Source of the DNA: JADLDB01 sp040755835
Lineage (GTDB): Bacteria > Myxococcota > Myxococcia > Myxococcales > Myxococcaceae
Length of the DNA: 64,000 nt
Direction of reading: 5' to 3'
Assembly (NCBI GenBank): GCA_040755835.1
Contig: JBFMAB010000072.1
Coordinates: 1-64,000 of the forward strand
Below, piece by piece: positions 49,972-58,587 of this stretch; the first letter of the stretch is position 1, and the number at the start of each line of letters is the position of its first letter. The translations under genes and the position numbers were made by a program. The notes beneath the pieces were generated by a model. That model saw only the letters and a list, made by a program, of their open reading frames with translations. It had not been told where the DNA came from and ran no database searches.

Positions 49972-50267
49972 AAGTCCATGACACGCCGACGACGGCACCG
50001 CTGCTGACCACCACCTCCCCTCAGGCCGCCCCGGCGCGAGCGGCGGAGGAGCGGGATCGGGTGAGTCTCGAGCGGACGAAGCGCCTCGAGGCCGAAGTCG
50101 ACCGGGCGAAGGTGTCGGCGGGGGCCGCCCGGGCGGCGCAGCTCGAGGCGCTGGCGGCCGCCATCCGCAACGGCACTTTCAAGCCCAGCCCCCAGCAGCT
50201 GGCCGAGAAGCTGCTCCAGTCCGCCGAGATTGACGCGCGGCTCCGGGCGCTCCTCGAGGGCGATTGA
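49968..50267 (+). CDS. flgM: anti-sigma-28 factor FlgM
   Basis: 99 residues from ATG 49968 (4-bp overlap with the preceding stop). Disordered Thr/Pro/Ala N-terminus for export, then the FliA-binding C-terminal helices (RAAQLEALAAAIRNGTFKPSPQQLAEKLLQSAEIDARL). FlgM holds FliA until hook completion permits its secretion. Confidence 0.93.
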   Translation: MKVHDTPTTAPLLTTTSPQAAPARAAEERDRVSLERTKRLEAEVDRAKVSAGAARAAQLEALAAAIRNGTFKPSPQQLAEKLLQSAEIDARLRALLEGD

Positions 50268-50281
50268 CGGACGAGGTGCAC

Positions 50282-50758
50282 ATGGCGCGCATCGACGACA
50301 CCGTGGCGGCCTTCCTCGAGCTCGAAGCGGCTCTCCTCGACGAGCTCGAGGCGGTGAAGGCCGAGCGCGAGTCGATTCGCCGCCTCGACGGCCCGGCGCT
50401 GTTGGCCCGCGCCGAGAGCCGCGCGGCCTTCAACGAGCGCCTCGAGGCGCTGCTCGCCACGGCCCGGGGATTCCTGCGCGACGTCTGCGTGGAGGCGAAG
50501 GCCGACGGCCAGACGCTCGAGGCGCTCGAGTGCGCCGCGCCCGAGGCGGGCGCGCGGGCCCGGGCCGCCGTGGAACGCGCGAAGGCCGCGGCCCGCCGGC
50601 TCGACGCCGTGCAGCGCCTCAACCGCGACGTCACCGAGCGCGCGCTCGATCTCGTGCGCCGCTTGAGCCAGCGCCTGCCGCTGAGCGGCGCCGCCTACGG
50701 CCGCGACGGCGCCGCGTCCGCGCTCCCCCGCGCCCTCACCCACTCCCGGACCGCCTGA
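50282..50758 (+). CDS. flgN: FlgN-like export chaperone
   Basis: 158 residues from ATG 50282 (GAGGTG upstream). All-helical with the FlgN pattern (VAAFLELEAALLDELEAVKAERESIRRLDGPALLARAESRAAFNERLEALLATARG...LDAVQRLNRDVTERALDLVRRLSQ). It escorts FlgK and FlgL, encoded directly downstream. The family is divergent, so assignment leans on position. Confidence 0.85.
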   Translation: MARIDDTVAAFLELEAALLDELEAVKAERESIRRLDGPALLARAESRAAFNERLEALLATARGFLRDVCVEAKADGQTLEALECAAPEAGARARAAVERAKAAARRLDAVQRLNRDVTERALDLVRRLSQRLPLSGAAYGRDGAASALPRALTHSRTA

Positions 50759-50767
50759 CGACGCGCC

Positions 50768-52177
50768 ATGGCCGACCTCTTCGCGCTCCTCTCGTGGTCC
50801 AGCTCGAGCCTCTCGGCGCACCGGGCCTCCTCGGCCACCGCGAGCCACAACCTGTCCAACGCGAATACGCCGGGCTTCGCGCGCCAGCGCGCCCACCTCG
50901 AGGCCGCGCTGCCCGCCGACGCGGTGGGCGCACGCGCGTACGTCGGCCGCGGCGCGGCGCTTTCGGGCGTCTCCCAGGCGCGGGACGCCTTCGTCGAGCG
51001 GCAGCTGCCGGCGGCCTTCGCGGCGGCCTCCTACAGCGACGCCCGCGCCAACGGCCTGTCGGGCCTCACCGCGCTGGACCCCGACGGCGGCGCGGGCCTC
51101 ACCAACGCCCTCGACGCCTTCTACGGCGCGTTGCGCCAGCTGACGCAGACGCCCGGAGACCGCGGCGCGCGGCAGGCGGTGCTGGCCCAGGGCCGCGTCG
51201 TCGCCCTCGCCTTCAACCGCGCGGCGCAGAACGTCGCCGGCGCCCGCGACGGCCTCGACGCGCAGGTGGCGCGTGACGTCGCCCGGGTGAACGACCTCGC
51301 GAAGAGCCTCGCCGCCCTCAACCGGCAGGTGCGCGTCGAGCAGGCCTCGGGCGCGGTCCCGAACGACCTGCTCGACGCCCGCCTGCGGGTGCAGGACGAG
51401 CTGGTGCAGCTCACCGGCGCCTCCGTCGTCCCCGACGCCGACGGCAACGTCAACCTGCAGCTGCCCGCGGGCGGCGCGCTGGTGAACGGCGACGCCGCGG
51501 CGACCCTCTCGACGCAGAAGGACGCGGCGAACCGGGGGCACCTCGCCGTCTTCCTCACGCCCCCCGGCAGCTCCGCCGCGGCGGCCCTGGGGCCCGGTGC
51601 GCTGGGCGGGGCGCTGGGCGGCGCGCTGGACGCCCGCGACGGCGCGCTCGCCACCGCCGAGCGTGACATCGACACCCTGGCCTACGACTTCGCCAGCGCC
51701 GTCAACGCGGCGCACCGGAACGGCGTCGGCCTCGACGGCGTCGGCGGGCGGGACTTCTTCGCGGTGGCGGCTTCGGCCGTGGGGGCGGCGCGGACGCTGG
51801 CCGTCGACCCGGGCCTCCTGGCGAACCCCGACCAGCTCGGCGCCGCGGCCAGCGCGGCCGGCGTGCCCGGCGACGCGAGCAACCTCTTCGCCATCATCCA
51901 GACCGAGAGCGCGGCGCTGTCGGGCGGCCTCGACGTCTTCGACACGCTGGCCGCGGCCATCGCCTCCTGGGGGAGCGCCGTGGACTCGGCGAGGACGGCG
52001 CAGGGCCGCGACGGCGCCGTGCGCGACCAGCTCACCGCGCTGCGCGAGGCGACGGCGGGCGTGTCCATCGACGAGGAGATGATCGCCCTGACCACGTCGC
52101 AGCGCGCCTACGAGGCGGTGCTGAAAGTCATCCAGACCACCGACGAGATGCTCGACTCGCTGATGAAGCTCCGCTGA
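50768..52177 (+). CDS. flgK: hook-filament junction protein FlgK
   Basis: 469 residues. N-terminal SSLSAHRASSATASHNLSNANTPGFARQRAHLEA, central FlgK region (LTALDPDGGAGLTNALDAFYGALRQLTQTPGDRGARQAVLAQG) and C-terminal VSIDEEMIALTTSQRAYEAVLKVIQTTDEMLDSLMKLR. First junction protein between hook and filament. Confidence 0.96.
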   Translation: MADLFALLSWSSSSLSAHRASSATASHNLSNANTPGFARQRAHLEAALPADAVGARAYVGRGAALSGVSQARDAFVERQLPAAFAAASYSDARANGLSGLTALDPDGGAGLTNALDAFYGALRQLTQTPGDRGARQAVLAQGRVVALAFNRAAQNVAGARDGLDAQVARDVARVNDLAKSLAALNRQVRVEQASGAVPNDLLDARLRVQDELVQLTGASVVPDADGNVNLQLPAGGALVNGDAAATLSTQKDAANRGHLAVFLTPPGSSAAAALGPGALGGALGGALDARDGALATAERDIDTLAYDFASAVNAAHRNGVGLDGVGGRDFFAVAASAVGAARTLAVDPGLLANPDQLGAAASAAGVPGDASNLFAIIQTESAALSGGLDVFDTLAAAIASWGSAVDSARTAQGRDGAVRDQLTALREATAGVSIDEEMIALTTSQRAYEAVLKVIQTTDEMLDSLMKLR

Positions 52178-52183
52178 GGCCCC

Positions 52184-53065
52184 ATGCGCGTGACCGATCG
52201 ACTCCTGTTTGAGAGCGCCGCGAAGCACGCGGCCGCCGCGCGCGAGCGCTTCGAGGCGGCGAGCCGCGAGGCGGCCACCGGCGTCCGGGTGCAGCACCCC
52301 GAGGACGACCCCGGCGCCGCCAGCGTCATGGCCCGCACCATCGCCCAGGCCGGGCGCGACGCGGCCATCGGCCGGGCGCTGGGCAGCGCCTCGGACGAGC
52401 TGCAGGCAGCGGAGACGTCTCTCGACGCGGTGTCCGCCGCGCTCAGCCGCGCGCGGGAGCTCGCGGTGCAGCTGTCGAACGCCACGTATGGCGCCAACGA
52501 GCGCGCCGCGGCGGCCGAGGAGGTGACGGGGCTCTTCAAGGACGTGCTGGGTCGCCTCAACCAGAAGGTGGGCAGCCGCTACGTCTTCGGCGGCTTCCAG
52601 GACGCCGCCCCGCCCTTCGACGCCACCGGCGCCTACCTGGGCGACACCGGTGTGCGCGAGGTGGAGGTGGCGCCCGGCGTCACCGTCCCCGCGTCGGTGC
52701 GCGCCGACGTCGCGCTCAAGGGCGCCGGCGGCGGCGTCGACGTGCTGGGCACCCTGCAGTCGCTGGCCGCCGCGCTGGCCGCCAACAACGTGGCCGGCGT
52801 GCAGGGCACTCTGGACGACCTGGACACCGGCATCGCCCAGGTGGCGCGGGCGCGGAGCGAGGCGGGAAGCCACCTCGCCGTCATGGACGCCGCGCGGAAT
52901 GCCTCGCTTTCGGCCCACGTCGACGGGCAGACGCGCCTGTCGCACCTCGCCGACGCCGACGTCATCGACGCCGCCGCGCGCCTCGCCCAGGCAGAGCGCG
53001 CGCTGGACGCCGCCCTCTCGGCGGCAGCGAAGAGCTTCCGGCCCACGCTGCTGGACAAGCTCTGA
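52184..53065 (+). CDS. flgL: hook-filament junction protein FlgL
   Basis: 293 residues, flagellin-like: RVTDRLLFESAAKHAAAARERFEAASREAATGVRVQHPEDDPGAASVM, then ETSLDAVSAALSRARELAVQLSN and KVGSRYVFGGFQDAAPPFD, ending LAQAERALDAALSAAAKSFRPTLLDKL. Second junction protein. Six bp after flgK. Confidence 0.95.
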   Translation: MRVTDRLLFESAAKHAAAARERFEAASREAATGVRVQHPEDDPGAASVMARTIAQAGRDAAIGRALGSASDELQAAETSLDAVSAALSRARELAVQLSNATYGANERAAAAEEVTGLFKDVLGRLNQKVGSRYVFGGFQDAAPPFDATGAYLGDTGVREVEVAPGVTVPASVRADVALKGAGGGVDVLGTLQSLAAALAANNVAGVQGTLDDLDTGIAQVARARSEAGSHLAVMDAARNASLSAHVDGQTRLSHLADADVIDAAARLAQAERALDAALSAAAKSFRPTLLDKL

Positions 53066-53076
53066 GGGACTCGGGA

Positions 53077-55338
53077 ATGACGGCCGCGCCGCCCCTCGGC
53101 ACCCCTTCCGGGGCCCACCGTTCCGACGCCCTGTCGCCGCGGGCGCGGCGGCTGGTGGCGCTGTTCCGCGCGCGGCTCCGTGCCCTGCGGGGGCAGTTCG
53201 ACGCCACCACCGGCTCGGCGGTGGCGCTCTTGCCCGCCTTGTTTCACGCCACCTTCCCGTGGGCCGGCCTGAAGACGGAGGCGCCGGGCGTCGCCGACGT
53301 CCGCGCCTCGATGCGGTGGATGAAGCTCGCCCGCGACTTCGACCTCCCGCCGCCCACGGGCATCCAGCGGGGGCGGCGCCTGGTGGCCGCGCTGCTCCTC
53401 ACGCCGCACGACGTGGGCTTCGACGTGCACGTCGTCCCCGCGCCCAACCTCGCGCCGGCCGACGAGCAGCGCATCGCCCAGCGCGCGCGCGCCGTCGAGA
53501 CGCTGCTGCGCCGCCGGCTGTTGCCCATCTCCATCACCGCCACCGGCCCCTCGGGCCAGCCGTACGACGCCGCGTCCCGCAGCCGGCTGCTGTCGTCGGG
53601 GGCGCTCGTGGCCGGACGGCTCCCCGAAGAGTTCTTCTCCAGCGCCGGCCCTTCGGGCGATCCGCTCGCCGGGGAGTTGTGGCGCACCGCCCCGAGCGCC
53701 GCGGCGCGGGTGCTCGCGCTGCTGACGCTGGACTCGTGGCCGTCGGGCGAGGCCGCCGAGCTCGGCGAGGTGGCCGACCTCGCGCAGGGCGTGGGTCAGC
53801 CACTCCGTCACTTCGCCGATCCGGCGCTCTTCATGGCCGCCCGCGCCGCGCTCCGCTCGCGGCGTCCAGCCCTGCCCTTCACCGTCTGCGCGCTCGCGAG
53901 CCCTCCGGGCCCCGTTCGCGCGTGCGCCGCGTCGGTGGCGAGGCACTTCGGCCAGGGCGCTCCGTCCCCGTCCGCGCCTCCGGCAGCCGTGCTGGACGTG
54001 GGGCGCGCGCTGGCGCTCGAGGTGACGCGCGCGGTGCGCCGGCTCCCGCCGGAGGACGCCGGGCCGCTGCGGACCACCCTCGCCCGCGAGACGCTCGCCG
54101 CCGGCTTCCCGCGAGTCCTCCTCCCCGCGCTGGCCGAAAGCGTTCGCGGGCTCGGCCGGCGCAGCGAGGTGCCGACGCTGCGTGAGACGAGAGGGCCCCG
54201 GGGCGTGGAGGTGCGGCTCGTGGACGGCGGGCTGCTCGGCCGAGGTGCCCACCAAGCGCAGGCGTGGGCCCGGGCGCTGGCGCTGCTGGGGCACCTGCTG
54301 GGCCGGCCGGTGGCCCCGCCCTCCGCGCCGGGGCGGTGGGGCAAGCTGGTGCCGCACCTCGTCGTCGCGCCCGAGCGGCGCACGCTGCTGCTGGACATCA
54401 CGCCGCAGGACGTGCCGGGGCCTCCGTTCGACCCGCTCAACCGCGGCCCTGAGCGCCGCCTCGCGCTCTCGGGGGCGCTGCTGGTGTCGCTGGCCCCGGG
54501 GCGCCGCCCGTCGGCGCGCGAGGTGAGCGCGGCGGTGCTGCCCCGGCTCGTCCTCCGCGAGGCGCTGGCGGGGACGCACCTCGACTTCGTCGCCCGCGGC
54601 ACCGAGGCCCAGTCCCTGGAGGCGCGCCTGACGCGGTTGGCCCGCCGCGTCCGCACCCAGGTGCCGCGCCGGCCGATGGCCGTCGAGCTGGGCGGGGAGG
54701 TGCTGCTCGTCTCGGCCGACGGCGTGGGGCGGTACCGCGAGGCCTCCTTCGCCCGGCGTCCGGTGCGCTGCGGCTTCGACCCCGAAGCGCCGGACTTCGG
54801 CGCCGACGCGACGCAGGGCCGGGACGTGCCTTCGAGTCCGCAGCTGCAGTGCCTGGCCTTCACCGTCGACGACGCCACGGCGCGGTTGCTCACCGTGGAC
54901 GAGGAGGGGTGGATTCTCCGCGAGACGGTGCCCCTGGCCCATGCCGAGGGGTGGCTGGATGAGGCCCAGGCGCTCTTGCGCAGCGAGCCGCAAGCGGCGC
55001 TCTCGGTGCGGGCCGCCGACGCGATGATGCGCGCGGCGATGACGAGGCCGGGCCCCGCGGCGCCCGACGTCGTGGTGTCGCTCCACGGGCGGCTCCCCTT
55101 CGGCCTGGAGCTGGAGCTCGACGGAGAGCGCTACGGAGGACCGGGGCAGCTCCCCTGGAGCGCGGCCGCGCTGGCCGTGCTGTCGCGGTGGCCGCTGGGC
55201 GTGCGCGGGCGCGTGCGCTTCGCAGCGGTCGACGTGTGGGCCGGGGAGGAGCCGGCCTCGGGGCTGTTGCGGCTCTACGCGCGCTCCGTCGCGATGCGCC
55301 GGCTTTCGTCACACATCGAGGTCCTCACACGCACCTAA
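53077..55338 (+). CDS. unknown 753-residue protein between flgL and fliC
   Basis: ATG 53077, 11 bp after flgL; its stop codon overlaps the fliC promoter. It is cytoplasmic in appearance, with no signal or membrane helix and only a few cysteines. The N-terminal 150 residues faintly recall class I adenylate cyclases: a helix with ALLPALFHATFPW, then a strand VGFDVHVVPAP where that family has the catalytic DLDIW, then DEQRIAQRARAVETLLRRRL. The glycine/serine loop and the first catalytic aspartate are absent, so an active enzyme is unlikely. The remaining 600 residues show alternating helical and beta segments (VEVRLVDGGLLGRGAHQAQAWARALALLGHLLG; LVPHLVVAPERRTLLLDITP) that match no family I recognise. 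Its place suggests a role with flagellin: modification, chaperoning or regulation. Confidence 0.7.
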   Translation: MTAAPPLGTPSGAHRSDALSPRARRLVALFRARLRALRGQFDATTGSAVALLPALFHATFPWAGLKTEAPGVADVRASMRWMKLARDFDLPPPTGIQRGRRLVAALLLTPHDVGFDVHVVPAPNLAPADEQRIAQRARAVETLLRRRLLPISITATGPSGQPYDAASRSRLLSSGALVAGRLPEEFFSSAGPSGDPLAGELWRTAPSAAARVLALLTLDSWPSGEAAELGEVADLAQGVGQPLRHFADPALFMAARAALRSRRPALPFTVCALASPPGPVRACAASVARHFGQGAPSPSAPPAAVLDVGRALALEVTRAVRRLPPEDAGPLRTTLARETLAAGFPRVLLPALAESVRGLGRRSEVPTLRETRGPRGVEVRLVDGGLLGRGAHQAQAWARALALLGHLLGRPVAPPSAPGRWGKLVPHLVVAPERRTLLLDITPQDVPGPPFDPLNRGPERRLALSGALLVSLAPGRRPSAREVSAAVLPRLVLREALAGTHLDFVARGTEAQSLEARLTRLARRVRTQVPRRPMAVELGGEVLLVSADGVGRYREASFARRPVRCGFDPEAPDFGADATQGRDVPSSPQLQCLAFTVDDATARLLTVDEEGWILRETVPLAHAEGWLDEAQALLRSEPQAALSVRAADAMMRAAMTRPGPAAPDVVVSLHGRLPFGLELELDGERYGGPGQLPWSAAALAVLSRWPLGVRGRVRFAAVDVWAGEEPASGLLRLYARSVAMRRLSSHIEVLTRT

Positions 55339-55363
55339 AGGTCTTCGGCCGCGGTGCCGAACA
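55336..55363 (+). promoter_or_regulatory. sigma-28 (FliA) promoter of fliC
   Basis: TAAAGGTC at 55336-55343, 12 bp, then GCCGAACA at 55356-55363, against the FliA consensus TAAAGTTT-N11-GCCGATAA. The first three bases of TAAA are the stop codon of the preceding gene. Predicted start near 55370, with a leader of about 45 nt ending in AGGAG before ATG 55417. Confidence 0.65.
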
Positions 55364-55416
55364 GAAGGCGGAGACGACGACTCCCCGTCGGACTCACACA
55401 GGAGAAACCAACCACC

Positions 55417-56244
55417 ATGGCCATGTCGATTCGTACGAACGTCTCGTCGCTGAACGCGCAACGCAACCTGTACCAGACGCAGATGCAGCTCGACTCGTCG
55501 CTGTCCAAGCTGTCCAGCGGCTACCGCATCACCAAGGCCGGCGACGACGCCGCGGGCCTCGGCATCAGCGTCAACCTCGAGGCGCAGATCCGCAGCTACA
55601 ACCAGGCCGTCCGCAACGCCAACGACGGCATCTCGCTCATCCAGACGGCCGAAGCGGCGATGAACGAGCAGTCGAACATCCTGTCCCGCCTGCGCGAGCT
55701 GGCCATGCAGTCGGCGTCCGACGGCATCGGCAACACCGAGCGCGGCTACATCCAGAGCGAGGTGGCCGAGCAGGTCGCCGAAATCGAGCGCGTCGCGCAG
55801 GCCACCGAGTTCAACGGCCAGAAGCTGCTCGACGGCAGCGCGACGACGCTGGAGTTCCAGGTCGGCATCCGGAACGTGGCGGCGAACGACCGCATCACCG
55901 TGACGACCGTCGACGCCACCACGACGACGCTGGGCGTCGACACCATCGACCTGTCCACCAAGACGGGCGCCCAGACCGCGCTGTCCACCATCGACACCGC
56001 GCTGCAGACGCTGTCGACGGCGCGCGCGACGCTGGGCGCGGCGGGCAACCGCTTCAACTCGGCGGTGGCGTCGATCCAGGCGTCGAGCGAGTCGCTGTCG
56101 GCCGCCAACAGCCGCATCCGCGACGTGGACGTGGCCGAGGAGACGAGCCGCATGGCCCGCAGCCAGGTGCTGATGCAGGCCGGCGTGTCGGTCCTCGCGC
56201 AGGCCAACCAGATGCCGCAGATCGCCCTCAAGCTGCTCGGGTGA
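55417..56244 (+). CDS. fliC: flagellin FliC
   Basis: 275 residues. Canonical D0/D1 ends: SIRTNVSSLNAQRNLYQTQMQLDSSLSKLSSGYRITKAGDDAAGLGIS and AANSRIRDVDVAEETSRMARSQVLMQAGVSVLAQANQMPQIALKLLG. The middle is very short (about 70 residues), so the surface domains D2/D3 are essentially missing and the filament is minimal. ATG 55417 is set by AGGAG at 55400-55404 and by the conserved MAMSIRTN start. FliS (57687) should be its chaperone. Only one flagellin gene is present here. Confidence 0.97.
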   Translation: MAMSIRTNVSSLNAQRNLYQTQMQLDSSLSKLSSGYRITKAGDDAAGLGISVNLEAQIRSYNQAVRNANDGISLIQTAEAAMNEQSNILSRLRELAMQSASDGIGNTERGYIQSEVAEQVAEIERVAQATEFNGQKLLDGSATTLEFQVGIRNVAANDRITVTTVDATTTTLGVDTIDLSTKTGAQTALSTIDTALQTLSTARATLGAAGNRFNSAVASIQASSESLSAANSRIRDVDVAEETSRMARSQVLMQAGVSVLAQANQMPQIALKLLG

Positions 56245-56260
56245 TGAGCCGATGACGTGA

Positions 56261-56294
56261 GCGGGCCCGGGGCGCGATGAGCCCCCGGGCCCGC
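56261..56294. terminator. strong hairpin after fliC
   Basis: GCGGGCCCGGGG (56261-56272) pairs perfectly over 12 bp with CCCCGGGCCCGC (56283-56294) around a 10-nt loop, 17 nt after the fliC stop. No U-tract follows, so it may act as a Rho-independent-like terminator, an attenuator before fliD, or a stabiliser of the fliC message. Confidence 0.6.
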
Positions 56295-56331
56295 CGTCCT
56301 GTGGACGCCACGGAGGAGAGGAGGCCGAAGG

Positions 56332-57690
56332 ATGCCCATCGAAGCCAGATTCCGTGCCGGCGGCCTCGCGTCGGGCCTCGACTCCAACGGCATCATCGAC
56401 CAGCTCGTGGCGCTCGAGCGGCGCCCCATCGAGCTGATGACGGCGCGGCAGGACGCGCTGAAGACGCAGGTGAGCCTGTTGGGCGACCTCGCGTCGCGGC
56501 TGGGGGCGCTTCGGAGCGCGGCGAAGAAGCTGAGCGCGACGGGCACGCTGAAGCTGGCCGTCAACTCCTCGCCGGTCAGCTTCTCGGCGACGCCCACCAG
56601 CGGTGGCGTGGCGGGCCGCTACGCCGTCGAGGTGAAGGCGCTGGCGGCGGCGGCCAAGGCGCGAAGCACGGCCTTCGCGGCCACCGACACGGTGCAGGGC
56701 GGCACGCTGGACTTCACGGTGATGGGGCAGGCCTACAGCGTCACGCTGACGGACGGCATGTCGCTGGCCGCGGCGGCGGCGGCGATCAACGCCTCGGGCG
56801 CGCCGGTGAGCGCGGCGGTGCTTTCGGACGGGACGAGCGAGTACCTGTCACTCACCAACCGCGACACGGGCTACCCGCTGAGCGGCGCGGCGCTCGACGC
56901 GCTGTCCATCTCCGAGACGTCCACCGGGGCCACCGGGAAGCCGCTGGGCCTGTCCATCACGCAGGTGGCGACCAACGCGCTGGTGGAGGTGGACGGGCTT
57001 CCCCTGGCGCGGATGAGCAACGACGTCGGCGACGCCATTCCGGGCCTCTCGCTGTCCCTCAAAGCGGTGGGCGCCCGGGAAGACGTGGTCGTCGGCTACG
57101 ACACCGACGCGACGCAGAAGAACCTGCAGGCCTTCGTCGACGCCTACAACGGCGTGCTGAGCGCGGTGCAGCGTCAGCTGAGCGTGGCCCCCGGGTCCGA
57201 CCGTTCCCGGACGCTGGCCGGCGACTCGGTGGTGCGGCAGCTCCAGGGCGCGCTCCAGCGAGTGGTGTCCACGACGGTGGCCGGTCTGGGCACGGTGCGC
57301 GCGCTGGCGGACCTCGGCGTGCAGACGGGCCGCGATGGAACGTTGACCATCGACGCCACGAAGCTGCGCGCGGCGATTGCCCGCGAGCCGGCGTCCGTCG
57401 ACGCGCTCTTCTCGTCCGCCGGCGCCGGCCTGGGCGACGTCGTCGACGGGCTGGTGGACCAATACACGAGTCCGTCGTCCGGCTTGCTGAGCGCCCGACG
57501 GGACGGGCTCAACCAGAGCATCCGCCGCATGGACGCGACGCTCGAGCAGATGACGGCGCGCCTCGACGGCTACAAGGCGAACCTCATCGCGCAATTCGCC
57601 GCCATGGAGACCGTCGTCAGCGGCTTCAAGGCAATCGGCAACTACCTCGTCAACAACCCCTTCCCGAAGATTGGTGGGAGTGACTCATGA
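56332..57690 (+). CDS. fliD: filament cap protein FliD
   Basis: 452 residues. N-terminal FRAGGLASGLDSNGIIDQLVALERRPIELM, hook-associated FliD middle (LVEVDGLPLARMSNDVGDAIPGLSLSLKAVG) and C-terminal region (LSARRDGLNQSIRRMDATLEQMTARLDGYKANLIAQFAAMETVVSGFKAIGNYL). It caps the filament and folds flagellin. GAGGAGAGGAGG precedes the ATG. Overlaps fliS by 4 bp. Confidence 0.96.
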   Translation: MPIEARFRAGGLASGLDSNGIIDQLVALERRPIELMTARQDALKTQVSLLGDLASRLGALRSAAKKLSATGTLKLAVNSSPVSFSATPTSGGVAGRYAVEVKALAAAAKARSTAFAATDTVQGGTLDFTVMGQAYSVTLTDGMSLAAAAAAINASGAPVSAAVLSDGTSEYLSLTNRDTGYPLSGAALDALSISETSTGATGKPLGLSITQVATNALVEVDGLPLARMSNDVGDAIPGLSLSLKAVGAREDVVVGYDTDATQKNLQAFVDAYNGVLSAVQRQLSVAPGSDRSRTLAGDSVVRQLQGALQRVVSTTVAGLGTVRALADLGVQTGRDGTLTIDATKLRAAIAREPASVDALFSSAGAGLGDVVDGLVDQYTSPSSGLLSARRDGLNQSIRRMDATLEQMTARLDGYKANLIAQFAAMETVVSGFKAIGNYLVNNPFPKIGGSDS

Positions 57691-58067
57691 ACGCCGCCCG
57701 AGCCTACGCGCGCACCCAGGTTGAAACCGCGTCTCGCGAACGGTTGATGGTGTTGTTGTTCGAAGCGGCGCTCAAGCACATCCGCGCCGGCGCGGCGGCG
57801 CTGGAGGCCGGCGACCGGCCGGGCGCGGTGCCGGCACTCACGAAGGCCTCGGACATCGTCGCGGAGCTGTCGGCGTCGTTGGACGTGGACCGCGCGGCCG
57901 AGTTGGGCCAGGTGTTGAAGGACGTGTACCTCTTCGTGTCGAGCCGGCTCATCCGCGCGGCGACGGCGGGACAGGCCGAGGCGGCGCGTGAGGCCGAGCG
58001 CGTGTTCGCGCCCATCGTCGACGCCTTCGCGACGGCGGTGGCGCAGCAGGCGGGGGCGCGCCCGTGA
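57687..58067 (+). CDS. fliS: flagellin chaperone FliS
   Basis: 126 residues matching FliS: ARAYARTQVETASRERLMVLLFEAALKHIRAGAAALEAG, then DIVAELSASLDVDRAAELGQVLKDVYLFVSSRLIRA. It binds the flagellin C-terminus and delivers it to FlhA. Coupled to fliD and to the next gene by 4-bp overlaps. Confidence 0.95.
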   Translation: MNAARAYARTQVETASRERLMVLLFEAALKHIRAGAAALEAGDRPGAVPALTKASDIVAELSASLDVDRAAELGQVLKDVYLFVSSRLIRAATAGQAEAAREAERVFAPIVDAFATAVAQQAGARP

Positions 58068-58327
58068 CGCTGGAGGACGCCGTGCGCGCGGTGGCCGCTG
58101 CGCTCGAGGCGCGAGACGCCCTGGCCGCGGCCGAGGCGATGCGCGGCGCACTGGAGGCGCTCGACGCGGCGCGCGCCGGCGGGGAGGCGCCCACGCCGGA
58201 GCTGGTGCGCCTGGTGGCGTCGTGTCAACCGCTCGTCACGCAACTCCTCGAGGCCCTCGACGTTCAGCAGCGCGCGCTGGCGGACGGCGGCCGCGCGACG
58301 CGCGCCTACCGGGCGGGCCTTCCGTAG
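58064..58327 (+). CDS. fliT: FliT-like chaperone
   Basis: 87 residues from GTG 58064 in a GTGA overlap. Small all-helical protein (LEDAVRAVAAALEARDALAAAEAMRGALEALDAAR; LVRLVASCQPLVTQLLEALDVQQRALADGGRATRAYR). Size, fold and position after fliDS fit FliT, the FliD chaperone. The family is too variable for a sequence-only assignment. Last gene of the late flagellar unit. Confidence 0.65.
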   Translation: MTLEDAVRAVAAALEARDALAAAEAMRGALEALDAARAGGEAPTPELVRLVASCQPLVTQLLEALDVQQRALADGGRATRAYRAGLP

Positions 58328-58335
58328 GCGACCGC

Positions 58336-58492
58336 CCCACCCGGACGCGGCGGCGGGGCCGCTGACGACCGACACCGTGCCGATGCCCCCACGGCTGCGA
58401 CCGCCGCATGCGGACGCGGCAGCAGGGCGCTGACGACCGACACCGTGCCGATGCCCCCACGGCGGCGAACGCCGCACCCGGACGCGGCGGCT
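58336..58492. repeat. 68-bp tandem repeat, about 2.3 copies
   Basis: The 35-bp core GCTGACGACCGACACCGTGC (58361 onward), continuing to GGC at 58395, recurs at 58429-58463. The flank CGGACGCGGC occurs three times (58342, 58411, 58479), giving a 68-69 bp period. No credible gene covers it. It lies in the 260-bp gap between fliT-like and the convergent kinase gene. Confidence 0.75.
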
Positions 58493-58587
58493 TCGCCCGT
58501 GCGTCGGAGGACCGCCCGCCGTCGCGGCGGCATCCACCCTCGCGTCGGGCTCGCGACGACGCACCGCGCCCGCTCCGGCGGCGGCGC

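Noticed and set aside
58336..58492. Tandem repeat considered as a CRISPR array
   Set aside because: There are only about two copies, no distinct spacers and no cas genes; it is a simple tandem duplication.
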